Source: Aptenodytes patagonicus | Taxonomy: Eukaryota; Chordata; Aves; Sphenisciformes; Spheniscidae | Reading direction: 5' to 3' | NCBI RefSeq assembly: GCF_965638725.1 | Contig: NC_134949.1 | Span: 76,786,017 to 76,850,016 of the forward strand | Length of the DNA stretch: 64,000 bases | Part shown: positions 23,574-33,300 of the stretch, one piece after another | How the letters are laid out: each line of letters begins with the position of its first letter | How positions within the stretch are numbered: position 1 is the stretch's first letter | Position numbers and translations under genes: made by a program | The notes under the pieces: generated by a model | Databases searched by the model: none | Told to the model about the DNA's origin: nothing | The model's input: only the letters and a program-made list of their open reading frames with translations

Positions 23574-26500
23574 AGTAAAAAACCCCCCAAACAACCACAG
23601 GCCTTTATGGAGGCAGGAAAAAGAACTCTCCCTGGCCCCCGTGACCCAGTAGAGCTGCCTGGGACCACAGTCCCTGCTTTTTGAAACACAGGGTCACGTC
23701 TTCCCGCCTGTCCCAGGCGTGACCTGCCTCCTCCGGGGCGCGGTGGGAGTGCCAGGCAGGAAGAGGCATGCTTGCACCCCAGGAAAGGGCAGCAGCGGCA
23801 GCAGCAGGTGCACTGCCACTGGGTGCCCGGTGAGTTCAGTGAGGCAGAACAGCTTCTGCTGCTCGGCCTGGGGCAGGGCAGCTCCGTGCAGCCCGCGGCA
23901 CTGCTGTAATTGAGGCTGCGATGAGTTTAGTGTTTGTGACAGCTTGACAGCCCCGGAGACTGAAATGCCGTAGCCACAGGAAGGATGCAGAGGGTGAAGT
24001 GACAGTGGCAGCTCACCCTTGCTCACGCCCAGCCCACACGTGCCTAGGACTTGCATGGCCGCTGCTAGTGGCAGGTGAGCCACTGGCTTCTCTCTGCTGC
24101 TTTGCAGTGAGCTACTGAGACTGCAGTATAACCAGAGATAGTAAATAGAGATTCAGACTTTCTTGAGTGAAACTGGCTCTAAAACAATCCAAGTCTTTTT
24201 TTGCGGAGAGGAAATTTGGCATTTTTGTTACTTGCTTTCTTTGAGGTCATGCTTTCAAGTTCACTTCTGCAACTAGCAGGCAGGAAACTTCTCAAAGAAG
24301 GCAGAGATCACATGACTCCAGCAGCTGGTGTCTGAAAGGAAAAGGAAATACGTTGCCAGACCCAGGGCACAGGGCAGACTGTGGGTTTACCGGTGCTGAA
24401 ACAGACATTGCGCACAGTCCCCGGGTTTGCTGGATGTCGAAGACATTCAGTCTGCCCTGACTAGAAGTGACAATTAAACAAACAAGCCCCAAAACATAGG
24501 CTTAGGACCTACTCCAAAGCCCATTACGCTCGAGGAAAGGACTCACATTGACCTAGTTGGTAGGTCAGGCCTTTCTTAAACAGGGCTGATAGTCAATTTG
24601 AGTCCTATAACTGCACAAACATAAAACTTTCATTGCCTTCAGTGGGAGGTACATGATATTACCTTCCATTGGCTTAACAATCTCAACCGTGTTTGTTTAA
24701 CACACTATAACAGAGCCTTTCATGCCACTATAATATACTGGATAAATAAGACCTGTTTTCAAAGTTTATTGCTTAAGAAAATACATTTGCCAGCTTACAT
24801 CCCTTATCTTGTGGTTTACGAGAAAATAGAGTATGTACTCGAGTGTGTACAGCAAATGTAGCACCCGGTCCTGCACGCTTAGCGCTTGAGCAGTGCAGAT
24901 GAGAGTCCATATATCGTAGAGTTATAGAAAGTAGGCAGGAAATAACAAGCGTTGATAACACATATTTGCACGTAAGTGAATGTCTATTTAAGCCTGTCAG
25001 GCTCTTGTCCGTTGCTTCTATGATTTTTTTAACCTCGAGAAAATAACGAAACGTGATTTAGGCTCCAAAGGGATCTGAGGAAGCCTGGAATTTAATAATT
25101 AAAGCTGACGGTAGGGTCCCTCCTGTCATTTGCCCTTTGCCTCCGGCAGCAGTGGGTTCTCAGCCTCAATTACAAACCTTTTTTTTCCACGTGTTTGCTT
25201 TTGTTAGGCATTGGTATTATCTGAACGCACATATTTTGTCTTTATGTTTTATGCAATAAAATTTAATAGACTCCAGTGATGCTGCAACTTGGCATGAAGT
25301 CATTTGGCACGTTTGATTCAAGGGCTAATAAAAATAAGCCTTCCTGTTATTGTACATGGTAAATACTGAAATTGATAAAACCCTATAAGGATCTAGGTTT
25401 ATAGCCCAATGGAATCTAAGCTGATTCATATTCCCAAAGGCTGGAAATTTGAAAAAGACATAAAGCCTGGCCCACGCTCAGGTTTCAAACCACCCAAGTT
25501 GTTCACGAGGGGTACGGTTTTTTTGAAAAGCGCTCGTGGCTCCACCCTTTCTGTGCATATAATAAAATGGTAGGGAGGGCTTCGTGCTCAGCAAGGCCGA
25601 TTCCCTCCCTGGTATGAGGAGTTGGAGTATATGAGCACGTTCGTCCCAGTGTAACTCTGGCCACGTAGCAAGCGTTAAGCCGTTTAAGTATGCGGGTCAA
25701 AGTAAAGTGGCTGGCGAGTTGCCGAGTTGAAGGGTTGAAGCTAGTTCACTTTTGTTCCTGTGATAACGCAAGGCGCAGAACAGGACGGAAAGACGACTGA
25801 AGTCAGACGCAGGTCTTTCCATTACCTGTGATAAGCTTTGATTTCAGCCCACAAATAATTGACTTCAGCAGGTATACTGATGCAATGTAGCGGCCTTTGG
25901 TCCATTATCATCACTTTATGGAAAAAGCACTTCTGTGTGTCCACTGGTATGTGTACAGATAGCCTTCCCATTTCTCTTTCTAGTAGGAATTAATTTTACT
26001 AGGGCTTCCGTGTGAAAAGCGTATACCTATTTCTTAACAATCCCATTTGAACAGTTTAAAAGGAGCGCTTATTTTTCGCCCAATGTATAATTCCTCCTAT
26101 ATTTCAAAGGACTGCTGGAATCAACACGCGTCTTTCTTAGGAGTTTTCTGTTACATTTGCGTTGCGACTTCATTCATTGTCAGCGCGGCTCCGAGGACAG
26201 TCACCGGTATAGAAGAACCAGTAGAGGGAGCACGAAACGCTTCCTTTGTATTTCTCTCTTACATAAACATTGGCTACTGTTTGAGGGTTTTCTTCGCTTT
26301 ATTTCTCTGGAACAGGAAGAATTTTTGAAAGAAAAGGTGATCCGCGGCTCAGATATTAAATCTGTGGAAGTCTTTAGGGTGCTGCATTTCCATGCTGTGA
26401 ATTACTTGCCCGTTTCCACCGCTCTATTCCCCCTCCTGCTCTCCTCCCCCCTCCCCCCCCAATGTTCAGTTTTCCCCGAGGATTTCCAAGCCGGGACATA

Positions 26501-26912
26501 CATCATTCCTCCAGAGTTTATGATACATCATTGGATTGTCATACAAGTCGTGAAGTTTGCTCATGGTGAACAAAGATAGCTTCCACGCAGCACCAGGGCT
26601 GTAAAGTGTTGATTTTTAAGATAGTATTTTGCAAAAAGAAGAGGAAAAAAGTAGATGTCGGGAAGAAACATGCGTGTTCCACCGTGCATGCTCTACACCT
26701 TGCTTTGTGAAACGTGCATCTCTTAGAACAGAGTTTGCTAAAGTGAGTTAAAGGAAACCAAGCAAATTCGAACCCAGATTAGAAATGTGAAAAGGCATTA
26801 AATGATTATCATCAGCCACACAATCATACATTTTGAAGCTCAATGCAGCCATTATTATGTATTATCGTAAGATTTTTAATTAGTAGACAACCCCGTTTTG
26901 TGTATTAAAGTT

Positions 26913-26918
26913 TTTATT
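26913..26918 (-). terminator. Distal poly(A) signal, BHLHE41
   Basis: The + strand TTTATT is AATAAA on the - strand, about 1.7 kb after the BHLHE41 stop. Confidence 0.45.
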
Positions 26919-27069
26919 CCTTAGTAAGAATTTTTTTAATCACAAAATAGTGTGGAAATATTTAGATAATAGAATTCATGGAGTGCTGGAAAATACTGAA
27001 TATAAAGATTGATCTCTAATATATCACGTACTAAACTGTTCTAAACCAGCTGGTTTCTTGCAGACAGGA

Positions 27070-27075
27070 TTTATT
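27070..27075 (-). terminator. Proximal poly(A) signal, BHLHE41
   Basis: The + strand TTTATT is AATAAA on the - strand, about 1.55 kb after the stop. It is an alternative to the signal at 26913. Confidence 0.35.
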
Positions 27076-28623
27076 TTTTTAATAATTTAAGACAGCGTAA
27101 GCTTGTATCAAGCATAAGCGTTGTAACAAAAGTGCAACTTTTTCAGCAAATCCTCCCAAAAGATATTTAACTCAAAATATCATTAACACATATTTTCTCC
27201 CTACAAAAATAGCATGTCAGACATCATTAATTGGATGTATTAACAACTATTTACATACAGCCACTCTGTAGGCTAGTAAGATTTTTTTGTAACGTTGTTT
27301 AAACACAGCGTTTGAGGCAAACAGTAGCAACAGCAGCAGCAGATGCACCAAACGGACTGACAGACCCCGGATACGTACTCGCTCCTCGCCAGGCTGTTGT
27401 GTCTCACCTCTTACATAACATTCAAGTGAGATTTCTCACAGTGCTACCTTGGCAACAAACTAAAAATATCTAGGCAAGGTCTTGGTTTAAGCCTTATTAT
27501 AAAAGCTTTATCTGTGCGATTATCTGGCGTCTGGTTTGTCTCCAGAAAGGGGAAATCGCGGCATTTGAGCATGGGACGAGGGGAGAATCCATATGGGAAA
27601 CTTACCCCAACTGGTCTAACCGTTTCCGATTGCACGGTGAGGCGTTCACCCACGGCCTCCAGTTTGTGTCATTCGGAATTTAGGATAAAATGAGTTCAGG
27701 CTGACGAGTCGCTCTGTGTTTTCTTGGGGGAGAGAGGGGCGGTTCTTTTTGTAGTTCAGTGCAGAAACATTCATTTTATACAGCAAGGTTCGGGGGAAAA
27801 TCTCTCGGGACTATACTGAATTAAATAAAGACAGGGTGAGAACAAATGCACTTGCCACACCTGTATACTTTTGCCGAAAGAAAATTATAAAATAGACACA
27901 GGGTTACACGATGGGTCTGACCCTCCTTCCCTTGCACACCCAAAACTCGCTGGAGCCAGCGGCATCCCCGGGTGCTCAAGGCACTGCAGGTTTGGGCTCA
28001 GGGTCCATCCGTCCTCCCTCCGGTTCTCAATAAAGTGCTAGCACAGGTGCCGGGGTCTGCCCTTCTTCCCCCGCCTCGCCGCCCCCCGCCCTCACCCTGA
28101 ACCCACCCAGGTCTCCCGGACAACAAGTGCAAGTTCCCAAGTGGGACTTAGGGACACTGTATAAACCCATTCCAAATAAGGTGCAACATTTAAGTTACCT
28201 TATAGAGAGAAAAAAAAAAGTGTCCTTACTATTTTTTCTTCCTTCTTCCTTTTTTTTTTTTTCCTTAACGTATTTATGCATTTATAAAGCCGAACATTAA
28301 AAAAATACTGAGTAGCAAATTTTATCCTTGACGGTCCTCTGCGGGGGCAGCACCGGGACCAGCCGCCTCGGCAGCGGGGCGCGGGGCTCCCCGCGGGGGC
28401 GGCCGCCTCCCCGGGCCGGGCCCCGGCACCCCGCGGCCGCCAGCTCCCGGCTCGGCCCGGCCCGGCCCCGGCCACCCCTTGCAGACGCCGCCCTGCCCTC
28501 CGCAGGAAACCGGGGGTGCAGGTGCCGGCCCGACGGCCCCTCCCCGCCCCGCGGCGGGGCGGCCAGCCCGAGGGGAGGGCAGCGGCGGCGGGGAGCCCGT
28601 GCGGGCTCCCGGCCGCCGGCGTC

Positions 28624-29657
28624 TCACGGGCCCTCGGCGCCGGGCTCCTCGGCGGCTGCGGCCTCGGCCTCCTCGCCGGGCTCGGCGGCGGCGGCCAGCC
28701 CGGCGGCGGCAGCGAAGGGGTGCGGGAGGTGGGGCGCTGGGGGCAGCCCGGCGGCGGCGGCCGCCTTCTCGGCGGGGCCGAGCACCGAGGAGAGGCAGGG
28801 GAAAGAGGCGGCGGCGGCGGCCGCGGCGGCGGCTGCCTGGGCCGGGATGCCCGGGTAGAGGAGAGGGATGGGGGCGGCGGGGTAGAGATACTTCTCCAGG
28901 CTGCCTTTATCCAGGAAGGGCTGCATGTAGGCGGCGGCGGCGGAAGGGGAGATGAAGTAGAAGGGCAGGCAGAAAGGGGCCGCCGCCGGCGGCTGTCCGA
29001 AGGGGGCCCCGCCGCCGCCCGCACCCAGGGCCATCAGCGAGCCCAGCAGGGCGGCGTCGGGTCTCACCAGCGCTGCCGCCGCCGCCGCCGCCGCCGCCGC
29101 CTCGGCGCCCCGCGCCGCCAGCCCCGGCGGGCCGGGCAGGGGGCTGCCGCCGCGGTCCAGCTTCAGCCGCTTGGGCGCGGGGGGCGCCTCGTCCCCCGAG
29201 GGCTCCTGCTTGATGGCCAGGGCGGGCAGCGCCCCCCCGGCCGCCGCGGGGCCGCGCTCGGGGCGCACCTCGCCCTCCCCGCCGTAGCCGCTGTCCGTGT
29301 CCGTGTCGGTCTCGGCGCTGAGCTCGGCGGCGTGAGTCCGCTGGATGACGGGCACGCAGTTAGCCTGGCCCTCCGGCTTGTGGCCCGGCGCGCAGGGGGG
29401 GGCGGGCGGGGAGACAGAGGAGGAGGATGAGGATCCCTTGCTGAGGGGGCCCGGCGGCGGGGAGAGGAGCTGGGGACCGGGGAGGAACTGCGAGGAGATG
29501 GAGTGCAGGTGGCCGAGGAGCTGGGCGCATCGCTGCTCGCGGGGTGTCCAGCTCTCGAAGCGGGAGAGGTACTGCAGCACTTCCTTGGCGCACGTCTGAA
29601 AGCCCGAGTGGAAGGCGTCCAGGTCGGCCTGCACGGGAGACTTCATGGACCGCTCCC
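28624..29657 (-). CDS. BHLHE41: BHLHE41 coding exon 5 (Orange domain and Ala-rich C-terminus)
   Basis: The exon follows CCCCGCAG and runs to a TGA at 28626-28624. It encodes the Orange domain (FHSGFQTCAKEVLQYLSRFE), the VPVIQRT and DTDTDSGYGG motifs, IKQE, and a long Ala/Gly/Pro-rich repressor tail with FCLPFYFISPSAAAAY and YPGIPAQ. The C-terminus after about residue 410 diverges from the human one I recall. Confidence 0.95.
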
Positions 29658-30914
29658 CTGCGGGGGAGACCAAGAGGGGACAGCGTTTGCCCGCGGCTCC
29701 GGCGTGGGGTGCCCCGCACCGCGCCTCCTCCCTCCCGCCCCCGCGGCGGCGCCCCCCGGGGCCCGCTTACCGTTCTGCAAAGCGATGATCTTCTGGTGCT
29801 GCTGCTCCGTTAAGGCTGTTAGCGCTTTCAAGTGTTTCAAAGTCAATTCCAGCACCACCGCTTTCTCCAGGTGCCCCAGCGTCTGCAAAGGCAAGGGGAG
29901 GGGGCGGCTCGGCTACCTCCCGGCACGCTCGGCCGCCGCCAAACGCCGCCTCCGTAACTTCGGGGAAACTGGTCCCCGAGGGGCGTTACGGCCAGGGCCG
30001 CCGCCGCGGGCGGGCGGGCGGGCAGGCAGGCAGCCCGGCGTCCCGCGCCCCCGCCGCCCCGGGGGCTGCGCAGCGGGCAGGCTGCCGGCGCCTGCATCTG
30101 CCTGTACGCATACGCTCCTCTGCACCTTACCGTCAATTTCAGATGCTCGGGCAGTAAATCCTTCAGCTGGGCAATGCATTCGTTAATCCTGTCTCGCCTC
30201 TTCTTTTCTATCAGTCTATGTGGCAGTTTGTACGTTTCCTAATTAGCAAAATCCGGAAAAGCCAAGCGTTAGGCAGAGTCCCTCGGAACGACGATCAAAA
30301 CCAAAACAAATGTCATGCCGACCACATGCCGCGCAAATTATCGCCAAGGCACCGCTCTCCCCGCCGTGCCAGCTCGCTCGTAAACCCGCTTGCAATTCGG
30401 GGGGGGAAGTGAAAAGCGCAGCCCCCGGGGACGCTCTTGGGGGTGAACCTGCGCTGTAAAATTCAGCGACCCCCAATTAGGCGCGTAAGGGAGAACAGCC
30501 CCAGAAACTTACTCTTACCTTGCTCTCGTCCCTCTTCACGCCTCTTTTGGGTTTGCACATATACAGGGAGGGGTAGTCCAGCCTGGAGGAAAACACAAAG
30601 ATCCAGCACCGGCAAGAGCGAGAGCTAGCCTAGCACCTCCTCGAGTGGGCGAACGGACCCCGGGCGCCGCGCGGGGAGCCGAGCGCTCTGCCCGAAGGGC
30701 CGGGCGAGGGACCGCCCGGGTCCGCCCGCGGAGGGAGGCGAGCCCCGCGCCCCGCCGGGGAGCCGGCTCTGCTTCCAGCGCTTCAGAGCACTTTCTCAAG
30801 AAGACGAAACGCCGTGGAGACGCGAGACGGAGATACTGCCCCGGCGCCTTACCCTATAAAATCCCTATGCTCCAGCAGCTGCCTCTCCGGCAAGCGGGAG
30901 ATTCCTTCATCCAT
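28624..30914 (-). CDS. BHLHE41: BHLHE41 (DEC2) bHLH-Orange transcriptional repressor, complete
   Basis: BHLHE41 is a nuclear bHLH-Orange repressor that binds CACGTG E-boxes and damps CLOCK/BMAL1-driven transcription. Five coding exons on the - strand (30914-30853, 30582-30519, 30238-30131, 29882-29771, 29657-28624) join in phase to 459 codons plus TGA. The start MDEGI and the LLEHRDFIGLDYPSLYMCKP block match DEC proteins. The bHLH covers about residues 44-101 with His49, Glu53 and Arg57 as the class B E-box readers, and Pro48 in the basic region. The Orange domain is about 129-170. Then come DTDTDSGYGG (233-242), a sumoylation-type IKQE (264-267) and alanine tracts at 302-311 and 390-399. The human protein is slightly longer (482). 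The paralogue BHLHE40 lacks the alanine/glycine-rich tail, so DEC2 is favoured. The gene looks intact. Confidence 0.97.
29060..29102 (-). repeat. GCC trinucleotide repeat encoding polyalanine in BHLHE41
   Basis: A GCC-type run on the + strand is GGC-type in the opposite reading and encodes the first alanine tract (about residues 302-311). Such tracts vary in length between species. Confidence 0.7.
29771..29882 (-). CDS. BHLHE41: BHLHE41 coding exon 4 (helix 2)
   Basis: A 112-base exon between TTTGCAG and AACG|GTAAGC encodes the second helix (LGHLEKAVVLELTLKHLKAL) and the linker EQQHQKIIALQN. It ends in phase 1. Confidence 0.96.
30131..30238 (-). CDS. BHLHE41: BHLHE41 coding exon 3 (basic region and helix 1)
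   Basis: A 108-base phase-0 exon between AATTAG and ACG|GTAAGG encodes the DNA-contacting basic region ETYKLPHRLIEKKRRDR and helix 1 INECIAQLKDLLPEHLKLT. Confidence 0.96.
30519..30582 (-). CDS. BHLHE41: BHLHE41 coding exon 2
   Basis: A 64-base exon between CCTCCAG and AAG|GTAAGA encodes LDYPSLYMCKPKRGVKRDES and a final Lys. It leads into the basic region. Confidence 0.95.
30853..30914 (-). CDS. BHLHE41: BHLHE41 coding exon 1
   Basis: The ATG is read at 30914-30912 and encodes MDEGISRLPERQLLEHRDFI, with the exon ending in phase 2 at GG|GTAAGG. The start is chosen because the MDEGI N-terminus is conserved in DEC proteins; the frame stays open upstream only because the 5' UTR is GC-rich. Confidence 0.95.
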
Positions 30915-31300
30915 GTCTGGCAGCGGCCGATGTTTCGTCGCTGCTTCCGATCGAGCCCGCGGGATGCCGAGATCAGTCTTCGGAGATCCGCGAGCGACGC
31001 TGTGCACATGCAGCCCTCCGTCCCCCTCTCCCGTGCAGTGGCGAAAGTGTTGCGGCGGCTCGTCCCCCCTGCCTCCGCCGCTGCCGCTCCCCCTGCCCGC
31101 CTCGCTCCCGCTCCCCGCGCGCACGCCCGCAGCACACGCCGCGCCGCGAGTTTGCACCCGCCGCCGCCGCGCCGCGCCGTGCCTGCCCGCGGGGCACGCG
31201 CGCCGCCAGCCAGCCCCGCACCCGGCTCACGTGCGGCGAGCGCCGGGCGGGCGGGGGGCGGGGCCGGGGGGCGGGGCGGGCGGGACCGAGGCGGGGGGGG
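30915..31300 (-). promoter_or_regulatory. BHLHE41: BHLHE41 5' UTR and CpG-island promoter
   Basis: Sequence just upstream of the BHLHE41 start is extremely GC- and CpG-rich, with GC-box-like GGGGCGGGG blocks around 31257-31280 and no TATA box that I can see. The CpG island extends over exons 1-5 of the gene, as is usual for a developmental and clock regulator. Confidence 0.7.
31228..31233. promoter_or_regulatory. CACGTG E-box in the BHLHE41 promoter
   Basis: A canonical class B E-box, CACGTG, lies about 315 bases upstream of the BHLHE41 start codon. Known biology has CLOCK/BMAL1 activating and DEC1/DEC2 repressing DEC promoters through such sites, so this is a candidate for the autoregulatory loop. 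Occupancy is inferred. Confidence 0.5.
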
Positions 31301-31306
31301 GGGGGG
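31293..31306. repeat. G14 homopolymer
   Basis: A run of fourteen G in the BHLHE41 upstream region forms part of a cluster of G/C runs. Confidence 0.85.
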
Positions 31307-31379
31307 CCTCCGCGGGCTGCCGGGGGGGGTCCCCGCCGCCGGCGCGGGGGCCGCCCTGCCAGACACCGGCTTTCCCCCG

Positions 31380-31510
31380 TGTTATTGCTATTGCCGTTAT
31401 CGTTAGCATCGTCGTTGTTATTGCCATCATTACTGTCGCTACTGTTGTATTTTTATTATTTTTATAATTTTGTTTTTATTATTTTTGTAATTTTATTTTC
31501 GTTATTTTAT
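31380..31510. repeat. Decayed trinucleotide repeat (GTT/ATT-like)
   Basis: Triplets such as GTT, ATT, GCT, ATC and GTC follow one another so that nearly every third base is T or C, then merge into T/A-rich sequence with TTTTTATTATT units. It looks like an old (ATT)n or (GTT)n array that has decayed in a GC-rich setting. Confidence 0.6.
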
Positions 31511-31620
31511 TTGCATTTGGGGAGGAGAGCCGCCCGTGGAAAACGTGCCCGCGGGGGATGGAGCCCCTGTCCTCGGGGCGCGCCGGCTGCCCGTGAGGCA
31601 AAGCGACTCCCACACAAGGC

Positions 31621-31638
31621 GGGGGGGGGGGGGGGGGG
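31621..31638. repeat. G18 homopolymer
   Basis: Eighteen consecutive G upstream of BHLHE41 have G-quadruplex potential and are likely hard to sequence. Confidence 0.85.
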
Positions 31639-31929
31639 CAGCCGCCAAGCCTCTCCCTGGAGGGCGGGCAGGGGCTCACGTTCGCTATACGTTTTATACG
31701 CATTTACGGATGCGTGGGCACGAACACGCGGACACGCGTGTTTTTCGCGGTGCGGCAGTGGCAGCCCGGGGCGCGGGGCGCTCCCTGTCTCGGCGCCGCC
31801 GTGCCGCAGCTCTCGCCCCCCGCTGATACCGCCCGGCCGCCGCTGCTCCCGGCGGCTCTCCCGCCCGACCTTTGGACGGGAGCCGGATCTGCCTGCAACG
31901 CCAGACCGCGGCAATATGGTTTCTTACAT

Positions 31930-31995
31930 CCATACGGAGATACATGTATGCATACATACATAAAAATAGGTATACATATAATACAAGCATATCTG
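31930..31995. repeat. Imperfect CATA/TACA repeat
   Basis: Tetranucleotide units such as CATA and TACA repeat imperfectly in a short AT-rich island within GC-rich DNA. Confidence 0.65.
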
Positions 31996-32108
31996 TATTT
32001 TGACGCTGCCCTCCCGACGGGCAGCCCGCATCCCTGCGGGGCGCAGGGGGTGACATTGGGAGAGGATTTGCAACGGTGCGGCGTGACCGGCCGCGGCAGC
32101 CCCGGGAC

Positions 32109-32131
32109 GGGGCGGGGCGGGGCGGGGCGGG
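32109..32131. repeat. GGGGC pentamer array
   Basis: Four to five GGGGC units occur in tandem. They could act as GC boxes or form quadruplexes. Confidence 0.75.
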
Positions 32132-32485
32132 AACCCCCCCGGCGCCCCCGCCCTCGTCCCTGCGCGCCGGGCGCGTCCGCGCAGCCCCCGCTCCCCGCCG
32201 GCGGCGGGACCGACAGCCGCCTCCCTAATCCCGTCTCACACTGGTACGAGCACAGGGCCGGCAACGTGACCCGACCTGCTGCCACATCACTGCCGCCGGC
32301 AGCACCGGGCGGCCCTGCCCCGCCGCCCCCCGCCAGCAAGCGCCGGCACCCGGCGGCACCGGGCACCCCCCAGCTCGGGGTACCGGGCGCCACGACCCTC
32401 CAGCCCCGGGCAGCGGGCAGCCCGCCAGGACCCCCTGCCAGCGGAAAGGGGGGGGGCGCTGCTGCCCCGAGGAGATGGGATGGTC

Positions 32486-32552
32486 TGCCCCGTGCCCCGT
32501 GCCCCGTGCCCCGTGCCCCGTGCCCCGTGCCCCGTGCCCCGTGCCCCGTGCC
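32486..32552. repeat. TGCCCCG heptamer minisatellite
   Basis: The 7-base unit TGCCCCG is repeated head to tail nearly ten times without visible mismatch. The perfection of the array suggests recent expansion or ongoing slippage. Confidence 0.9.
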
Positions 32553-32703
32553 GAGGCGCTGTCTGTGTGTGCGCGTGTGTCCCTGCGCGCGTGCTGTGCG
32601 TGCACGCCGGCGCGGCATGTGCGGCCCTGCAACGTGCGGGGTGTGCGGGGTGCGGGGTGTGCAGCGGCCCCGTCCCCGCGTGCTGTGCGGGGGGAGAGGA
32701 GCG

Positions 32704-32738
32704 CCCCCCCCCGCGCCCCCCCCCCCCCCCCCCCCCCC
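32704..32738. repeat. C-run pair (C9 and C23)
   Basis: A nine-C run and a twenty-three-C run are separated by GCG. They are the longest homopolymers in the GC-rich patch upstream of BHLHE41. Confidence 0.85.
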
Positions 32739-33300
32739 GACACAGGGCCGGGCTGGCGGCTTTCTCGCCGGTGTTCCCGGCGGGAAGTGTCAGCGGGGGC
32801 GACCCACAGGGATGTGTTTGTCCCCCCCTGCCAGCCCTGACCGCTTGCCTTTCGTTTGGTTCAGCTTTGCTCCCTCCCTTCCGCGGGCTCCGGCTCCCGG
32901 AGGTGCGTGACCCCCGATCCCGGCGCGCGCTGAGGAAAGGGGCAGTTTTCGGGCTCCCACAGCAGCTGGGAGGGAAGTACCCCGATAGACAGAAAGCACC
33001 TCCCCGCCAGCCAAAAGAGAGACAAGAGCCTCACACCGTTCCTTTCTAACGACCGTGCTTTACAGGTAATCTTATCAGGAGGGTAACTCGTGATTCCTGC
33101 ATGCGGGGGGCTGCTGAAACCACACTGCCCGTATGTAAAGTGCGAATGAGGTTTTAGGAGCAGCGAAGGCTCTGATGAGGTGTTGGAGGCTCCTGCTTGG
33201 CAGGCAGGCAGGCAAGTGGCACTGCAGGCTTATACAGCTCTTTCCCTGTTAACCTGATGACATTTTCACACTGTCGGTGCAACTAAACTGGGGGCTAAAA

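Larger units (their letters stand above)
10846..26894. other. Intergenic region between RASSF8 and BHLHE41 3' ends
   Basis: This 16-kb tail-to-tail gap has no recognised protein-coding gene. It contains several old SINE and CR1 relics (listed separately), a CpG island at 21.2-22.1 kb, a TA-rich patch at 23.5 kb, and AT-rich unique sequence at 24.6-26.9 kb. The remaining open frames are short, overlap on both strands and show no domain. Confidence 0.7.
26895..28623 (-). other. BHLHE41: BHLHE41 3' untranslated region (inferred extent)
   Basis: Reading on the - strand, AT-rich sequence follows the BHLHE41 stop. Reverse-strand AATAAA signals lie at 27070-27075 and 26913-26918, giving a UTR of roughly 1.5-1.7 kb, similar to the human gene. 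A T/A-rich block at 28210-28320 sits just after the stop and may contain AU-rich instability elements. The exact end is inferred. Confidence 0.6.
31301..33300. other. GC-rich low-complexity flank of BHLHE41
   Basis: The 2 kb beyond the BHLHE41 promoter are dominated by simple repeats, homopolymers and CpG-rich unique sequence. Long open frames occur in several frames on both strands, but none has a domain or codon-like composition, so none is called a gene. A divergent noncoding transcript from the island is possible. Confidence 0.6.

Noticed and set aside
28328-29430. Plus-strand frames of up to 304 codons
   Set aside because: They are antisense shadows of BHLHE41 exon 5 with its Ala/Gly-rich codons.
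30645-31467. Plus-strand frames of 217-253 codons
   Set aside because: They are antisense to BHLHE41 exon 1 and its 5' UTR, in CpG-rich DNA.
31714-32910. A 398-codon plus-strand frame
   Set aside because: It runs across a heptamer minisatellite and homopolymers; its composition is that of GC-rich low-complexity DNA, with no domain.
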